DNA of 64,000 nt from Erysipelotrichaceae bacterium (GTDB lineage: Bacteria > Bacillota_I > Bacilli_A > Erysipelotrichales > Erysipelotrichaceae), in contig JAFRAB010000026.1 of the NCBI GenBank assembly GCA_017405675.1, positions 62,001 to 126,000 on the forward strand, in the 5' to 3' direction. Below the pieces are notes generated by a model, which saw only the letters and a program-made list of their open reading frames with translations, had not been told where the DNA came from and ran no database searches. The stretch's first letter is position 1. The number at the start of each line of letters is the position of its first letter. The translations under genes were made by a program, and so were the position numbers. Below, one piece after another: positions 10,173-20,109 of the stretch.

Positions 10173-10733
10173 GTGAATTTGATAACCAAGAACAGTGAAA
10201 TGGCACGTCTGGTATGGGACAGGTACATCAACATTAACAGCATTGCGGTAGACGCTACCTGCGGTAACGGCAATGATACTTTATACCTGGCGCAGAGAGT
10301 AAGACATGTTTATGGTTTTGATATCCAGAAACAGGCCATTAACAATACTGAGGAACTGCTGAAGGAGAATCAGCTGGATAACTGTACACTGATCTGTGAC
10401 GGTCATGAAAACATTGATAAATATGTAGATGGATCGATAAATCTGGCTGTATATAATCTCGGTTATCTGCCGAAGGGTGATAAAAACATTACCACAACAG
10501 CTGAAAGAACAATATCTTCTCTTGAAAAGGTTCTTAATATGCTGAGTGTCAACGGACTTGTTTCCATTACTCTTTACTGGGGTCATCCTGAAGGTAAGGA
10601 AGAAAGAGAAAGAGTGCTGGAATACGTCAGGAAACTAGATGGTTCACTGTTCCATGTGCTGTACATGCAGCTGATCAATCAGGAAAACACACCCCCTGAA
10701 CTGTTGTTTATAACCAGGAAAAGAGAGAGGTAA
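10173..10733 (+). CDS. Class I SAM-dependent methyltransferase, YtqB/rRNA-methylase-like
   Basis: 186 residues from a GTG start with GGAAGGTGA upstream. Motif I is VDATCGNGNDTLYLAQ and is followed by YGFDIQ; motif IV-like NLGYLPKGDKNITT and the terminal PPELLFITRKR match the small YtqB-type family of putative RNA methylases. It likely methylates an RNA or a small molecule using S-adenosylmethionine; the target is unknown. First gene of a four-gene run to 13011. Confidence 0.85.
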   Translation: MNLITKNSEMARLVWDRYININSIAVDATCGNGNDTLYLAQRVRHVYGFDIQKQAINNTEELLKENQLDNCTLICDGHENIDKYVDGSINLAVYNLGYLPKGDKNITTTAERTISSLEKVLNMLSVNGLVSITLYWGHPEGKEERERVLEYVRKLDGSLFHVLYMQLINQENTPPELLFITRKRER

Positions 10734-10738
10734 TCAGA

Positions 10739-11263
10739 ATGTATTATGGGTTACTGACAGCCATAGTCAGTGGCATAATAATGGCTCTTATGACAAACCG
10801 TAATACTGTTGTTTCCCCTGATCAGAGAAACATCACTTTTGAGTACAGCAGTTTTCTGAGACGTTTCATGCGGTTCTCAATGGTGTTCAGCGGTATCTGT
10901 CTGCGGATCGCGGTTTATTATGGCATTAAAGATCATTATGACGGCGCCTGGATAATGGGGATCGTGCTGGGTTTATTGTTTGCCGGGAGCACATACTGTT
11001 ATGTGTTATTCAGTAACAGAAGCGGCATGATCATGAAAGGCAATCTGTTTACCTCAGATTTCCGCGGCAGGGAAGGCATGCATGCCATTGAAGATATTGT
11101 TTCCGTAATTAATGATCCGTCAAAAGGCATAACGGTGAATTTCAGTGATGGGTCAAGCTATAACATAGACCGTCTTATGAGCAATAATAAAGCCATACTG
11201 AACTATCTCGCCAAAGAGGGCGTTTCAGTTAAGGATAAAAATGGAAAACCGTATAATGGTTGA
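10739..11263 (+). CDS. Unknown small membrane protein with C-terminal PH-like domain
   Basis: 174 residues. Three hydrophobic segments (about 2-18, 45-62, 71-90) precede a soluble tail with pattern GITVNFSDGSSYNIDRLM, which resembles small bacterial PH-like folds. It starts six bases after the methyltransferase stop and is 14 bases before the protease gene, so it belongs to the same operon. I do not recognise a named family; it could be an accessory or substrate of the membrane proteases downstream. Confidence 0.65.
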   Translation: MYYGLLTAIVSGIIMALMTNRNTVVSPDQRNITFEYSSFLRRFMRFSMVFSGICLRIAVYYGIKDHYDGAWIMGIVLGLLFAGSTYCYVLFSNRSGMIMKGNLFTSDFRGREGMHAIEDIVSVINDPSKGITVNFSDGSSYNIDRLMSNNKAILNYLAKEGVSVKDKNGKPYNG

Positions 11264-11277
11264 AAAGGTGATTCGAT

Positions 11278-12387
11278 ATGAATGATGAAAAAAGAAAAGT
11301 AAATTTCGGATATATTGCAATGATTGCCATGAGTCTGATCATGGGTTCAGCTCTGGGTGATATCCTGATTAATCTGGGATATACAGGATCAGGAGGACTG
11401 GGAAGTTTTCTTATAAACATGGCACTGATCATTCTGTTTATTGTGATTACGGCCAGACTGCAGACGATCATACACGAAGCTGGACATCTGTTTTTCGGTG
11501 TTAATTCCGGATACCGATTTGTTTCCTTCCGTATCGGCAATCACATCTTTCTGAAGGAAAACGGCAAGATAGTCCATAAGAAAATGCCTATGAACGGCTC
11601 GGGAACCCGGGGTCAGTGTCTGTTAGGGCCTCCTGAATACAGTGAGAAAATGCCTTTTGTGCTGTATCACATGGGCGGTGTAATAATGAACATCATTTCT
11701 TCAGGCGTATTTGCGATCCTGTTCATGTTTTTCAGAAATGTACGTATCTTAGGACCTTTCCTGCTGCTGGCATCACTGATGGGTATTGCCTTTGCTTTGC
11801 TCAACGGCATACCTATGACTACGACCATGGTCAGCAATGACGGCAAGAATACCATTGACTGCGTTCACAGTGAAAAGGCCAAGAAAGCCATGTGGCAGCA
11901 GCTGAAAATAGTAGAACAGTCATCTCAGGGTCTTACGCTTGACCAGATGGATGAAAAACTGTTTGAGACTGACAGCAAGAGCAATGACATCCTGACCAAT
12001 ACGATCAGATATCTGGACAGTTCCAGACATATGATTGAGGGTAAGTATGATCAGGCCTTACAGGAAATGAAAAGTCTTGCTGAGGGTTATGCCTTAAATA
12101 ATCAGCAGCGAATGCTGTTATATGTCGATGTTCTGTACATGGAACTGACCGGCCGCAATGACCCTCAGGAAGTTGAACACTACCATAAGCTGTGCGAACC
12201 GATATTCAAGAGCATGAAGTCGTATCCGTCAGTATTGAGAACAAAGTATGCGTATGAAATCATACACAATAATGACGAACGGCGGGCTGCAGCCATAATG
12301 GCGGAATTCCGGAAGGTAAAGAAGGATTATCCATACCCTCATGAACTGGAAATTGAGGAAAACTTCATGAACGTTGTTAAGAAGTAA
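11278..12387 (+). CDS. M50/site-2-protease-like membrane metalloprotease
   Basis: 369 residues. A zinc-binding HEAGH sits in a hydrophobic segment (residues 66-70), and a second motif LLNGIPMTTTMVSNDG (about 174-189) matches the N-x-x-P...DG signature that completes the zinc site in M50 enzymes. About five or six membrane spans are followed by a soluble, TPR-like C-terminal region of some 170 residues (SSRHMIEGKYDQALQEM). Predicted to cut proteins within or near the membrane. RBS AAAAGGTGA. It sits next to a rhomboid protease, so the operon encodes two intramembrane proteases. Confidence 0.82.
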   Translation: MNDEKRKVNFGYIAMIAMSLIMGSALGDILINLGYTGSGGLGSFLINMALIILFIVITARLQTIIHEAGHLFFGVNSGYRFVSFRIGNHIFLKENGKIVHKKMPMNGSGTRGQCLLGPPEYSEKMPFVLYHMGGVIMNIISSGVFAILFMFFRNVRILGPFLLLASLMGIAFALLNGIPMTTTMVSNDGKNTIDCVHSEKAKKAMWQQLKIVEQSSQGLTLDQMDEKLFETDSKSNDILTNTIRYLDSSRHMIEGKYDQALQEMKSLAEGYALNNQQRMLLYVDVLYMELTGRNDPQEVEHYHKLCEPIFKSMKSYPSVLRTKYAYEIIHNNDERRAAAIMAEFRKVKKDYPYPHELEIEENFMNVVKK

Positions 12388-12426
12388 AATGGAGAGTATA
12401 ATTTTAATATCAGGGAAGGTGATAAC

Positions 12427-13011
12427 ATGAAAAAGAAAAAATTCTTTATTGACTACAATGCTCCTGTCACGCTGACATTCTCTTTGATCTGCCTGATCGC
12501 ATTGGGCTTAGGCATGTATACCGGTAATGTCAGTACCAAACTGTTTTTCATGACCTATAATTCCGGGTGGTTCAATCCGATGACATATATCCGCATGTTT
12601 ACCTATGTATTCGGACATGCCAACTGGGAACACTTCCTGGGTAACATCATGTATATTCTGATCCTGGGTCCTATGATCGAGGAAAAATACGGAAGCAGGA
12701 AGCTTATTAAGATGATTGCCATTACGGCAGGTGTCGGCGGGCTGGCCAACAACATCATTTTCCCGCGTGTCATGTTATGCGGGGCCAGCGGTATTGTCTT
12801 CATGATGATCATTCTCGCTTCAGCAACAAGCTTTGAAACGGGACAGATCCCTCTGACGCTGATTCTGGTTCTTGTCATTTATCTGGGTGGTGAGATCTAT
12901 GATGCTCTGTACGTTGACGATAATGTATCTCAGCTGGCTCATATTGCCGGGGGTATCTGCGGTGCCGTATTCGGACTTTATAACGTTTCCTATCACAGAG
13001 AACCGATTTAG
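12427..13011 (+). CDS. Rhomboid-family intramembrane serine protease
   Basis: 194 residues, about six membrane spans. The catalytic Ser121 is in LCGASGIVFM and the His172 in QLAHIAGGICGAVFG; HANWEHFLGN matches the rhomboid HxxxxHxxxN motif. It cleaves transmembrane segments of substrate proteins. Last gene of the operon that starts with the methyltransferase; RBS GGAAGGTGA. Compact size is normal for basic bacterial rhomboids. Confidence 0.92.
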   Translation: MKKKKFFIDYNAPVTLTFSLICLIALGLGMYTGNVSTKLFFMTYNSGWFNPMTYIRMFTYVFGHANWEHFLGNIMYILILGPMIEEKYGSRKLIKMIAITAGVGGLANNIIFPRVMLCGASGIVFMMIILASATSFETGQIPLTLILVLVIYLGGEIYDALYVDDNVSQLAHIAGGICGAVFGLYNVSYHREPI

Positions 13012-13040
13012 AAATTGTTACCTGAAAATTTTACAGTCAT

Positions 13041-13064
13041 ACCAGGCAAATGCCTGGTTTTTTA
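13041..13064 (+). terminator. Terminator after the rhomboid operon
   Basis: ACCAGGCA AA TGCCTGGT stem followed by TTTTTT. Confidence 0.93.
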
Positions 13065-13093
13065 TTGAGGATGCCTTATTTTTGTTTTATAAT
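13065..13093 (+). promoter_or_regulatory. nifJ promoter
   Basis: TTGAGG (13065-13070), a 17-base spacer and a perfect TATAAT (13088-13093), immediately after the terminator. Confidence 0.85.
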
Positions 13094-13127
13094 AATAGAC
13101 GAGACAAAGGGAGGAAAACTAATATTT

Positions 13128-16100
13128 ATGGCAAAGAAGTTTATGTCTATGGATGGAAACAATGCTGCCGCTCATTCCGCTTATGCGTTTACTGAAGTAG
13201 CTGCAATCTATCCGATCACCCCAAGCTCAACAATGGCAGAAGTTGTTGACCAGTGGGCAACACAGGGACGTAAAAACATTTTTGGAAGCACTGTAAAGGT
13301 TGCTGAAATGCAGTCTGAAGCTGGTGCTGCTGGTGCTGTCCATGGTACATTACAGGCTGGTGCCTTAGCTACCACTTTCACAGCATCTCAGGGTTTGTTA
13401 TTAATGATTCCAAACATCTACAAACTCGCCGGTGAATTACTGCCAGGCGTTATTCACGTTGCAGCCAGATCTCTGGCCAGCCGTTCACTGAGTATCTTCG
13501 GTGACCATCAGGACGTATATGCCTGCCGTCAGACCGGTGCCTGCATGCTCGCCAGCAACTCCGTTCAGGAAGCTATGGACCTGGCTGGTGTAGCACACCT
13601 GTCAGCCATTAAGGGTTCAGTACCATTCATTCATTTCTTTGATGGTTTCAGAACTTCTCACGAAATTCAGAAGATCGAAGTAATGGATTATGATTATCTG
13701 AAGAGCCTGCTTGATCAGGATGCTTTAGCAGCATACCGTGCAAAAGCAATGAACCCTCATGGAAATCCAATTACCAGAGGCGGTGCTGAAAACGATGATA
13801 TCACATTCCAGGGCAGAGAAGCTCAGAACCTGCATTATGCAGCAGTAGCTGATATCGTCAACGATTATATGAAGGAAATTTCTGCTCATACAGGCAGAGA
13901 TTACAAGCCATTCGTTTACTATGGTGCACCAGATGCTGAAAGAGTTATCGTAGCCATGGGTTCCGTTAACGAAACAATCGAAGAAGTAGTTGATGCTTTA
14001 AATAAGCTCGGCGAAAAAGTCGGTGTCGTTAAGGTTCACTTATACCGTCCGTTCAGTGCCAAGTATTTCCTGAACGTTTTACCTAAGACAGTTAAGAAGA
14101 TCGCTGTATTAGACAGAACTAAGGAAATGGGTACCCGCGAACCGTTATATCTGGATGTCATGAACGTTATCAGAGGCTTAGATGTAACATTAATCGGCGG
14201 CAGATACGGTATCTCCAGCAAGAATACTGCTCCTAACCAGATCAAGGCTGTTTATGATGAACTGGCTAAGGAAAATCCAAGAGAAGAATTCACTTTAGGT
14301 ATCAACGATGACGTTACTCATCTGTCATTAGATGTAGATCCTGACTTCACAGTACCAAGTGATTATACTTCATGTCTGTTCTGGGGCTTAGGCTCAGACG
14401 GTACAGTAGGTGCCAACAAGAACAGCGTTAAGATCATTGGTGATAACACTGATCTGTATGCTCAGGCATACTTCCAGTATGACTCACGTAAGGCCGGCGG
14501 CGTTACAAGAAGCCACCTGCGTTTCGGTCCTACACCAATCCGTTCAACATACTATGTAACCAACATTGACTTCGTTTCATGCTCACTTGATTCATATGCT
14601 CTGAAGTATGACATGATCGCTGAACTGAAGGATGGCGGTACATTCCTGCTGAACACTACTCTTGATCCGGAAGAAGTAGTTGAATACATTCCTAACAGAA
14701 TGAAATATCAGCTGGCTAAGAAGCATGCAAAATTCTATATCATCAACGCCACAAAGATCTGTGCTGAGATCGGTATGGGAAGAAGAACAAATACAACATT
14801 ACAGTCAGCATTCTTCGCTCTGAATGAACAGATCATGCCTTATGATCAGGCTCTTGATCTGATGAAGCAGGCTGCCAAGAAGTCATATGGCAGAAAGGGT
14901 GACGATATCGTTGAAATGAACTACAAGGCAATTGATGCCGGCAAGGCTGGCCTTGTACAGGTCGAAGTAAAGCCTGAATGGGCAGAACTGGATCCATTCT
15001 TCGAAATTCCTAAGACTGGCAATGCCTACATGGATGAATATGTCAACAGAATCGGCAACTTACAGGGTTATGACATGCCTGTATCAGCCTTCACTAAGTT
15101 CGGCGTATTAGACGGTTCAATGAACAACAATGCTTCATACAATGAGCATCGTAACATTGCTGCCTTCGTTCCTAAGTGGAATCCTGACAACTGTATCCAG
15201 TGCGGCTTCTGTTCATTCGTATGTCCACATGCTACAATCAGACAGTTCCTGTTAACTGACGAAGAAATCGCCAATGCTCCACAGGAATTCGCTACAATCA
15301 AGGCTATGGGCAAGGGCGTTGAAAACCTGAAGTTCAGAATCCAGGTATCTCCAGACAACTGCGTAGGCTGCGGCTTATGTGCTAAGGAATGCCCGGGCAA
15401 GGGCGGTAATAAGGCCTTAACTATGGTTGACGTTAAGGAACAGCTGCCTGAAGCTCCATTAGCTGACTATCTGTTCCAGGAAACAGAATACAAGAGCCAG
15501 TACTTCCCAACAACAACTCCAAAGGGTGTACAGTTCTTAAAGCCTTACTTCGAAGTTCCGGGTTCATGCCCAGGCTGCGGTGAAGCTCCTTACTACAGAT
15601 TAGTTTCACAGTTATTCGGACCTGACATGCTGGTAGCTAACGCTACAGGATGTTCTTCAATCTACAGCGGTTCTACTCCTTCAACTCCATTCGTTAAGGA
15701 TGCTGACGGCAACGGTGTTGCATGGGCTAACTCCTTATTCGAAGACAACGCAGAATTCGGTTATGGTATGGCATTAGCCAGAAGCTATAAGAAGGCTGCT
15801 ATGCTAAAGGTCATGGAAGATGAACTCGAAAATGTTGAACCTGAATTGAAGGCTCTGTTCGAAGAATATCTGAAGATCAACGGCAACCGTGCTGAAGAAA
15901 AGCGTTTACAGCCAGAAATCGTTAAGGCTCTCGAAGCCAGCAAGAACGAAAACGTCAAAGTCTTACTGAAGAACGCCAGAGATCTGGTAAGTGCATCAGT
16001 ATGGATCGTCGGCGGTGACGGCTGGTCATATGATATCGGTTACGGCGGATTAGACCATGTTATGGCTAACAACCTGAACGTTAACGTATTAGTTCTGGAT

Positions 16101-16634
16101 ACAGAAGTATACTCTAACACAGGCGGTCAGTCATCCAAGTCATCTCAGGCTGCTTCAATCGCTCAGTTCGCAGCTGGCGGTAAGGCAGTAGCTAAGAAGG
16201 ACTTAGGTCAGATCGTTATGACTTACGGTCATGTATATGTTGCAAGCGTATGTATGGGTGCTAACAGACCTCAGGCTATCAAGGCTTTACAGGAAGCTGA
16301 AAGCTACAATGGTCCATCTCTGATCATTGCATACTGCCCATGCGAACTGCACGGTATCAAGGGCGGCTTAAGCAAGCAGCAGCAGGTTCAGAAAGAAGCT
16401 GTTGAGTGCGGCTATGTTGCACTGTATCGTTATGACCCAAGAAAAGAAAAGCCATTACAGATCGACTACACTAAGCCAGATTTCGAAAAGTTCAATGCCT
16501 TCTTAATGGATGAAGCCAGATACAATAACCTTGTTAAGGTTAATCCGGAAAAGGCTCAGGCTTTATACGATAAGGCTAAGAGCGATGCTGAAAAGCGTTT
16601 CAACAACTTAGTCAAGAAGTTCGAATCTCAGTAA
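13128..16634 (+). CDS. nifJ: Pyruvate:ferredoxin (flavodoxin) oxidoreductase
   Basis: 1168 residues from the ATG at 13128 (GGGAGGAAAA upstream); an in-frame upstream extension to 13050 would overlap the promoter and is not used. Domain order is that of the single-chain enzyme: pyrimidine-binding part (YPITPSSTMAE), gamma part, ferredoxin domain with CIQCGFCSFVCPH and CVGCGLCAKECP, and the TPP domain with SCPGCGEAPYYR, GDGWSYDIGYGGLDH and NTGGQSSKSSQ. It oxidises pyruvate to acetyl-CoA and CO2, reducing ferredoxin, the core step of anaerobic fermentation. Codon use is strongly biased, as expected for high expression. Monocistronic. Confidence 0.98.
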   Translation: MAKKFMSMDGNNAAAHSAYAFTEVAAIYPITPSSTMAEVVDQWATQGRKNIFGSTVKVAEMQSEAGAAGAVHGTLQAGALATTFTASQGLLLMIPNIYKLAGELLPGVIHVAARSLASRSLSIFGDHQDVYACRQTGACMLASNSVQEAMDLAGVAHLSAIKGSVPFIHFFDGFRTSHEIQKIEVMDYDYLKSLLDQDALAAYRAKAMNPHGNPITRGGAENDDITFQGREAQNLHYAAVADIVNDYMKEISAHTGRDYKPFVYYGAPDAERVIVAMGSVNETIEEVVDALNKLGEKVGVVKVHLYRPFSAKYFLNVLPKTVKKIAVLDRTKEMGTREPLYLDVMNVIRGLDVTLIGGRYGISSKNTAPNQIKAVYDELAKENPREEFTLGINDDVTHLSLDVDPDFTVPSDYTSCLFWGLGSDGTVGANKNSVKIIGDNTDLYAQAYFQYDSRKAGGVTRSHLRFGPTPIRSTYYVTNIDFVSCSLDSYALKYDMIAELKDGGTFLLNTTLDPEEVVEYIPNRMKYQLAKKHAKFYIINATKICAEIGMGRRTNTTLQSAFFALNEQIMPYDQALDLMKQAAKKSYGRKGDDIVEMNYKAIDAGKAGLVQVEVKPEWAELDPFFEIPKTGNAYMDEYVNRIGNLQGYDMPVSAFTKFGVLDGSMNNNASYNEHRNIAAFVPKWNPDNCIQCGFCSFVCPHATIRQFLLTDEEIANAPQEFATIKAMGKGVENLKFRIQVSPDNCVGCGLCAKECPGKGGNKALTMVDVKEQLPEAPLADYLFQETEYKSQYFPTTTPKGVQFLKPYFEVPGSCPGCGEAPYYRLVSQLFGPDMLVANATGCSSIYSGSTPSTPFVKDADGNGVAWANSLFEDNAEFGYGMALARSYKKAAMLKVMEDELENVEPELKALFEEYLKINGNRAEEKRLQPEIVKALEASKNENVKVLLKNARDLVSASVWIVGGDGWSYDIGYGGLDHVMANNLNVNVLVLDTEVYSNTGGQSSKSSQAASIAQFAAGGKAVAKKDLGQIVMTYGHVYVASVCMGANRPQAIKALQEAESYNGPSLIIAYCPCELHGIKGGLSKQQQVQKEAVECGYVALYRYDPRKEKPLQIDYTKPDFEKFNAFLMDEARYNNLVKVNPEKAQALYDKAKSDAEKRFNNLVKKFESQ

Positions 16635-16652
16635 TAACTGATAAAAGAGTTT

Positions 16653-16680
16653 AAACCGGCAGAGTGATCTGCCGGTTTTT
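16653..16680 (+). terminator. nifJ terminator
   Basis: AAACCGGCAGA GTGA TCTGCCGGTTT, an 11-bp stem with a tetraloop, then T residues. Confidence 0.95.
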
Positions 16681-16755
16681 CTGTGTCTGAACAAGACAGA
16701 GTTATCTGTTTTTTCTTTTCCCGTTATTATGCTACAATAGAAAACGTGATGCTGT

Positions 16756-18123
16756 ATGGATGAGACCAAGACGATAGGAAAAGATTACTCTTTATGGCAG
16801 CTGGCTGGATTTGCTCTGCCGGCTGTATTAAATGAACTTGTCATCAATCTGCTTTATACCATTGATGACGGTCTTTTCATTTCGCGCTACATAGGTTCCA
16901 ATGCCATGGCAGCTTTTTCCGTACTGTTCCCGCTGTTCATGATCCATAACAGTCCAGCCATCCTGTTAGGCGGTGTATCGACACTTGCTTCCCGCAAGAT
17001 GGGTGAAGGAAAGAGTAAGGAAGCCAGGGCTGATTTTACAGCCATGGTACTGTTTGTCGGAGCAGTGGGCATCCTGTTAGGAGTAGGGGAAAGGATCTTC
17101 ATGGATCCGATCCTGAAACTTCTGGGAGCTACGGAGATCATCTATCCATATGCCCGTGACTTTGTTAAAGTTGGAGCCTTATATCTGCCATTTACTCTGG
17201 TATCAACGATTTTCAGACGTTTCTATGTGCCGGCTGGCAAGCCTAAGATGGAATTGCTGTCTACGGTTCTCAATGTCAGTACCAATCTTTTCTTTGACTG
17301 GTATTATGTGGTATATAAAAGAGTCGGTATGGTCGGTACAGCCTATGCCAATCTGCTGGCAACCTTATTAATGACAGTCATAGGTCTGCTGTTTTACTCC
17401 AACAGGAAGTGTGAAATGCAGTTTACATCTCCTTCCAGAGACCTGATGCCATTGATAATGGAATCCAGTAAGTATGGTATCTCATCTTTCCTGTCCAATC
17501 TGTCAGTAGGCTTAAGTTCACTGGTATCCAATTATGCCATTCTGTACTGGGGTTCAGAAGAATATCTGGCTGCCTATACCATTGTAGGAAACATTCAGTG
17601 GGCTTTCATGGGCTGTTTCTTCGGACTGTTTGATACCGCGGGACCAATCATCTCCTATGCTGTCGGTGAACGCAATGTTGAAAAACTCAGAAAAACATTC
17701 AGGCAGGTCATCATACTGACCACCTTCCTGTCCGTGGCATTAATGATCAGTTTCCTGTTATTTGGCTGGATGGTTGCCGGTCTGTACATTGCGGAAGGGG
17801 CTAAGGACTATAAGGATCTGATTACTTTTGGGATGAAGATCGCTCCTTACAGCTTCCTGGTGTTTGGCTATAATCTGGGGGCCAGGATCACCTTTGCTTC
17901 CCTGGGTAATCATAAGACATCTGCTGCATTGACCTTCATGCAGGAAGTGGTGCTGGCTAACGTGACAGTCGTGGTACTGCCATTGATGTTCGGTATTACG
18001 GGAGTATGGTTTTCATTTTTGCTGACAAATATACTGATGCTGTTTTTCTCACTTTGGGCTGTATATGTCAACCGCGACAATTACGGCTATGGGAAATCCG
18101 GACTGGCTCAATTAATTCATTAA
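16756..18123 (+). CDS. MATE-family multidrug/solute exporter
   Basis: 455 residues and about 12 hydrophobic spans, the standard MATE size. N-terminal LAGFALPAVLNELVINLLYTIDDGLFISRYIG and the internal repeat with RRFYVPAGKPK are typical. Exports a drug or metabolite by Na+ or H+ antiport. A TACAAT box at 16733-16738 gives a short leader, and the RBS is weak. Faces a second, broken MATE gene tail to tail, with a shared bidirectional terminator. Confidence 0.9.
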   Translation: MDETKTIGKDYSLWQLAGFALPAVLNELVINLLYTIDDGLFISRYIGSNAMAAFSVLFPLFMIHNSPAILLGGVSTLASRKMGEGKSKEARADFTAMVLFVGAVGILLGVGERIFMDPILKLLGATEIIYPYARDFVKVGALYLPFTLVSTIFRRFYVPAGKPKMELLSTVLNVSTNLFFDWYYVVYKRVGMVGTAYANLLATLLMTVIGLLFYSNRKCEMQFTSPSRDLMPLIMESSKYGISSFLSNLSVGLSSLVSNYAILYWGSEEYLAAYTIVGNIQWAFMGCFFGLFDTAGPIISYAVGERNVEKLRKTFRQVIILTTFLSVALMISFLLFGWMVAGLYIAEGAKDYKDLITFGMKIAPYSFLVFGYNLGARITFASLGNHKTSAALTFMQEVVLANVTVVVLPLMFGITGVWFSFLLTNILMLFFSLWAVYVNRDNYGYGKSGLAQLIH

Positions 18124-18146
18124 GGATAAATAATCTATAATAAAAG

Positions 18147-18179
18147 AAAAAGGATATGAACCTGAATTCATATCCTTTT
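18147..18179. terminator. Bidirectional terminator between convergent MATE genes
   Basis: AAAAGGATATGAA (18147 onward) pairs with TTCATATCCTTTT (to 18179); A- and T-runs on both sides serve both strands. Confidence 0.9.
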
Positions 18180-18181
18180 GT

Positions 18182-19533
18182 TTATGCTGATTTGCAGACC
18201 TTTTTGTAGGCGATCACCCACAGAATGATCTCGATTATCATTGTTACGGCCCAGCTGACCGGGAAGCACATGTAGATGGACTGCAGGGTTCCCAGTTTTG
18301 GGAAGACCGTGTATATCCAGGCAATTCTTACACCGCAGATACCGATGACCATCAGTATGGTAGGCAGTGTAGAATAACCCATGCCTCTGAGTGATGCCAC
18401 AAAGGTATCGAGCAGGGCGTTCAGGATCAGCAGTCTGGCAACAAGGGCGGTTCTGATCATGCCGACATCGATGACTGACTGTTTGTCAGTATACAGAGTC
18501 ACAGGGAAGGCCCGGCAAAGTAGACAGCGTTTGACATTACTATGGCAGCCAGGGCTACCAGCAGGAAGGTCTTGATGAATACTTCCTTAATGCGGTCAGT
18601 TCTTCCGGCTCCCAGACAGTGGCTGGTAAAGGTCAGTGTGGCCTGGTTGAAAGCCGTATAGCCGATATAGACAAAGTTTTCAATGTTGGCTCCGGCAGAA
18701 TTACCGGCAACGATGTCTGTGGAGTCAAAGGAGTTAATGCTTGACTGAACCACGACATTTGACAGGGCGAATACCGCAGCGGATAAACCAGCCGGGATAC
18801 CGATCCTCATGATTTCCATGACCGCTGATTTTTCGGCATATATATGCCTGAGATCAAGTCTGGTAGAGTCTGTTTCATTTATAAGAATACGCAGAACCAG
18901 GAAAGCTGATATGGATTGCGAAACAACGGTTGAAATGGCGACACCGGCGACAGACCACTTAAGGATGACGACGGTAAACAGATTCAGCAGGATGTTTACG
19001 ATACCGGCAACGATCATGAAGTACATAGGTCTTTTGGTGTCTCCCTTGGATCGGAGCACGGCACTGCCGAAGTTAAAGGTCAGTAAGAAGATGACACCGC
19101 CGAAATAGATGCGCATGTACAGGGCACTTAAGTCAATGATGTCTTCCGGTGTTCCCATCATTTCCAGCAGACCTTTGGCAAAGATGACGCCAATGGCTGT
19201 CAGACATACACCGCCGACCCAGGCGATGATGATGGAAGAATGGACGGCGTCCTTGATTTTCTGCTGATTGTTGTTGCCGATGCAGCGGGCAATCAGAACG
19301 TTGGCACCGGTTGATAAACCGTAGAACAGGGAAGTCAGCAGGAAAACGATCGATCCTGTGGCTCCTACAGCAGCCAGCGCCTGGTCACCGCCGAATTTTC
19401 CGACGATGATGGTATCAGCCGAGTTAAAAAAGATCTGCATCATTTCCGATAACATCAGAGGAATCGCAAATGTGAAGATATTCGGCATTAACGGCCCATT
19501 GGCTATGTCTAACGGTTTTCTTTCCTTTTTCAT
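18182..19533 (-). pseudogene. MATE-family exporter split by a frameshift
   Basis: From the ATG at 19533 the protein reads normally through about ten spans (PNIFTFAIPLMLSEMMQIFF, VGATGSIVFLLTSLF) and then stops after AVYFAGPSL near 18499. The missing C-terminal two spans continue in another frame (VTLYTDKQSVIDVGMIR) to 18182. Together they make one MATE protein of about 450 residues. One base lost, or two gained, in the GGGCCTTCCCT run near 18505-18520 explains it. It could be a true pseudogene, a phase-variable tract, or a sequence error. An upstream in-frame ATG at 19554 overlaps a TATAAT box and is not the start. Confidence 0.85.
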
Positions 19534-19610
19534 ATGTTCCCTATTATAAAACAATTGAACTGATAATAAAACCTTATTGCTTTCTTTTGTGTAATAGTTT
19601 TATGCCATAT

Positions 19611-19638
19611 GAAAACAGCACTTCAGCAGTGCTGTTTG
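19611..19638 (-). terminator. Terminator after the 143-residue gene
   Basis: AACAGCACT TCAGC AGTGCTGTT hairpin directly past the stop at 19644 on this strand. Confidence 0.75.
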
Positions 19639-19643
19639 TCATG

Positions 19644-20075
19644 TTATTCCTTTTCGTTATTCTTTTTTAATAATCTTTCTATGCCTTCATCGGTATAGGA
19701 CAGCAGTTTGCCGTATCTGATGGCGAGCTGTGTTCTTTCCTTGCCGCAATAGCAGTTATTATCTATCATCTGCTGCTTGTCTTTCTTTAACTGCAGGTAC
19801 TGTTCAAGATATCTGTCTTCGCAATAGAAGATGACGTTATGCTTCCCTTTGTTCATGGAAACCGGGAACAGATCGCTGAGGAAAGGCCGGTCTTCGGCAT
19901 AGTACTTTACATTATACTTCTCGGACAGCCTGTTAAAGTCGTCAAGGAAACTGTCTCTTTCTTCCTTTGAATTGCAGGGATGGGAAAGGGCTATTTTCTT
20001 TACGCCGGCGGCGACCATTTCACAGAAACAGTCAGCGGCTCCCAGATGATATGAATAGGAATCGATTTCTTTCAT
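19644..20075 (-). CDS. Unknown conserved-looking cytoplasmic protein
   Basis: 143 residues, soluble. RBS GAAGGTAAC before the ATG. The N-terminal part (HLGAADCFCEMVAAGVKKIALSHPC) has several Cys and His; further Cys occur in EDRYLEQY...NNCYCGKE, so metal or thiol chemistry is possible. The sequence alternates helix and strand like a small alpha/beta fold. I do not recognise a family, and neighbours give no clear hint. Confidence 0.65.
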   Translation of the reverse strand: MKEIDSYSYHLGAADCFCEMVAAGVKKIALSHPCNSKEERDSFLDDFNRLSEKYNVKYYAEDRPFLSDLFPVSMNKGKHNVIFYCEDRYLEQYLQLKKDKQQMIDNNCYCGKERTQLAIRYGKLLSYTDEGIERLLKKNNEKE

Positions 20076-20109
20076 GTGCTGTTACCTTCTTAAAGTAATG
20101 ATAACACAT

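Noticed and set aside
13050..13127. In-frame upstream extension of nifJ
   Set aside because: It overlaps the terminator and promoter (TTGAGG/TATAAT); the ATG at 13128 has a strong RBS and gives the usual protein length.
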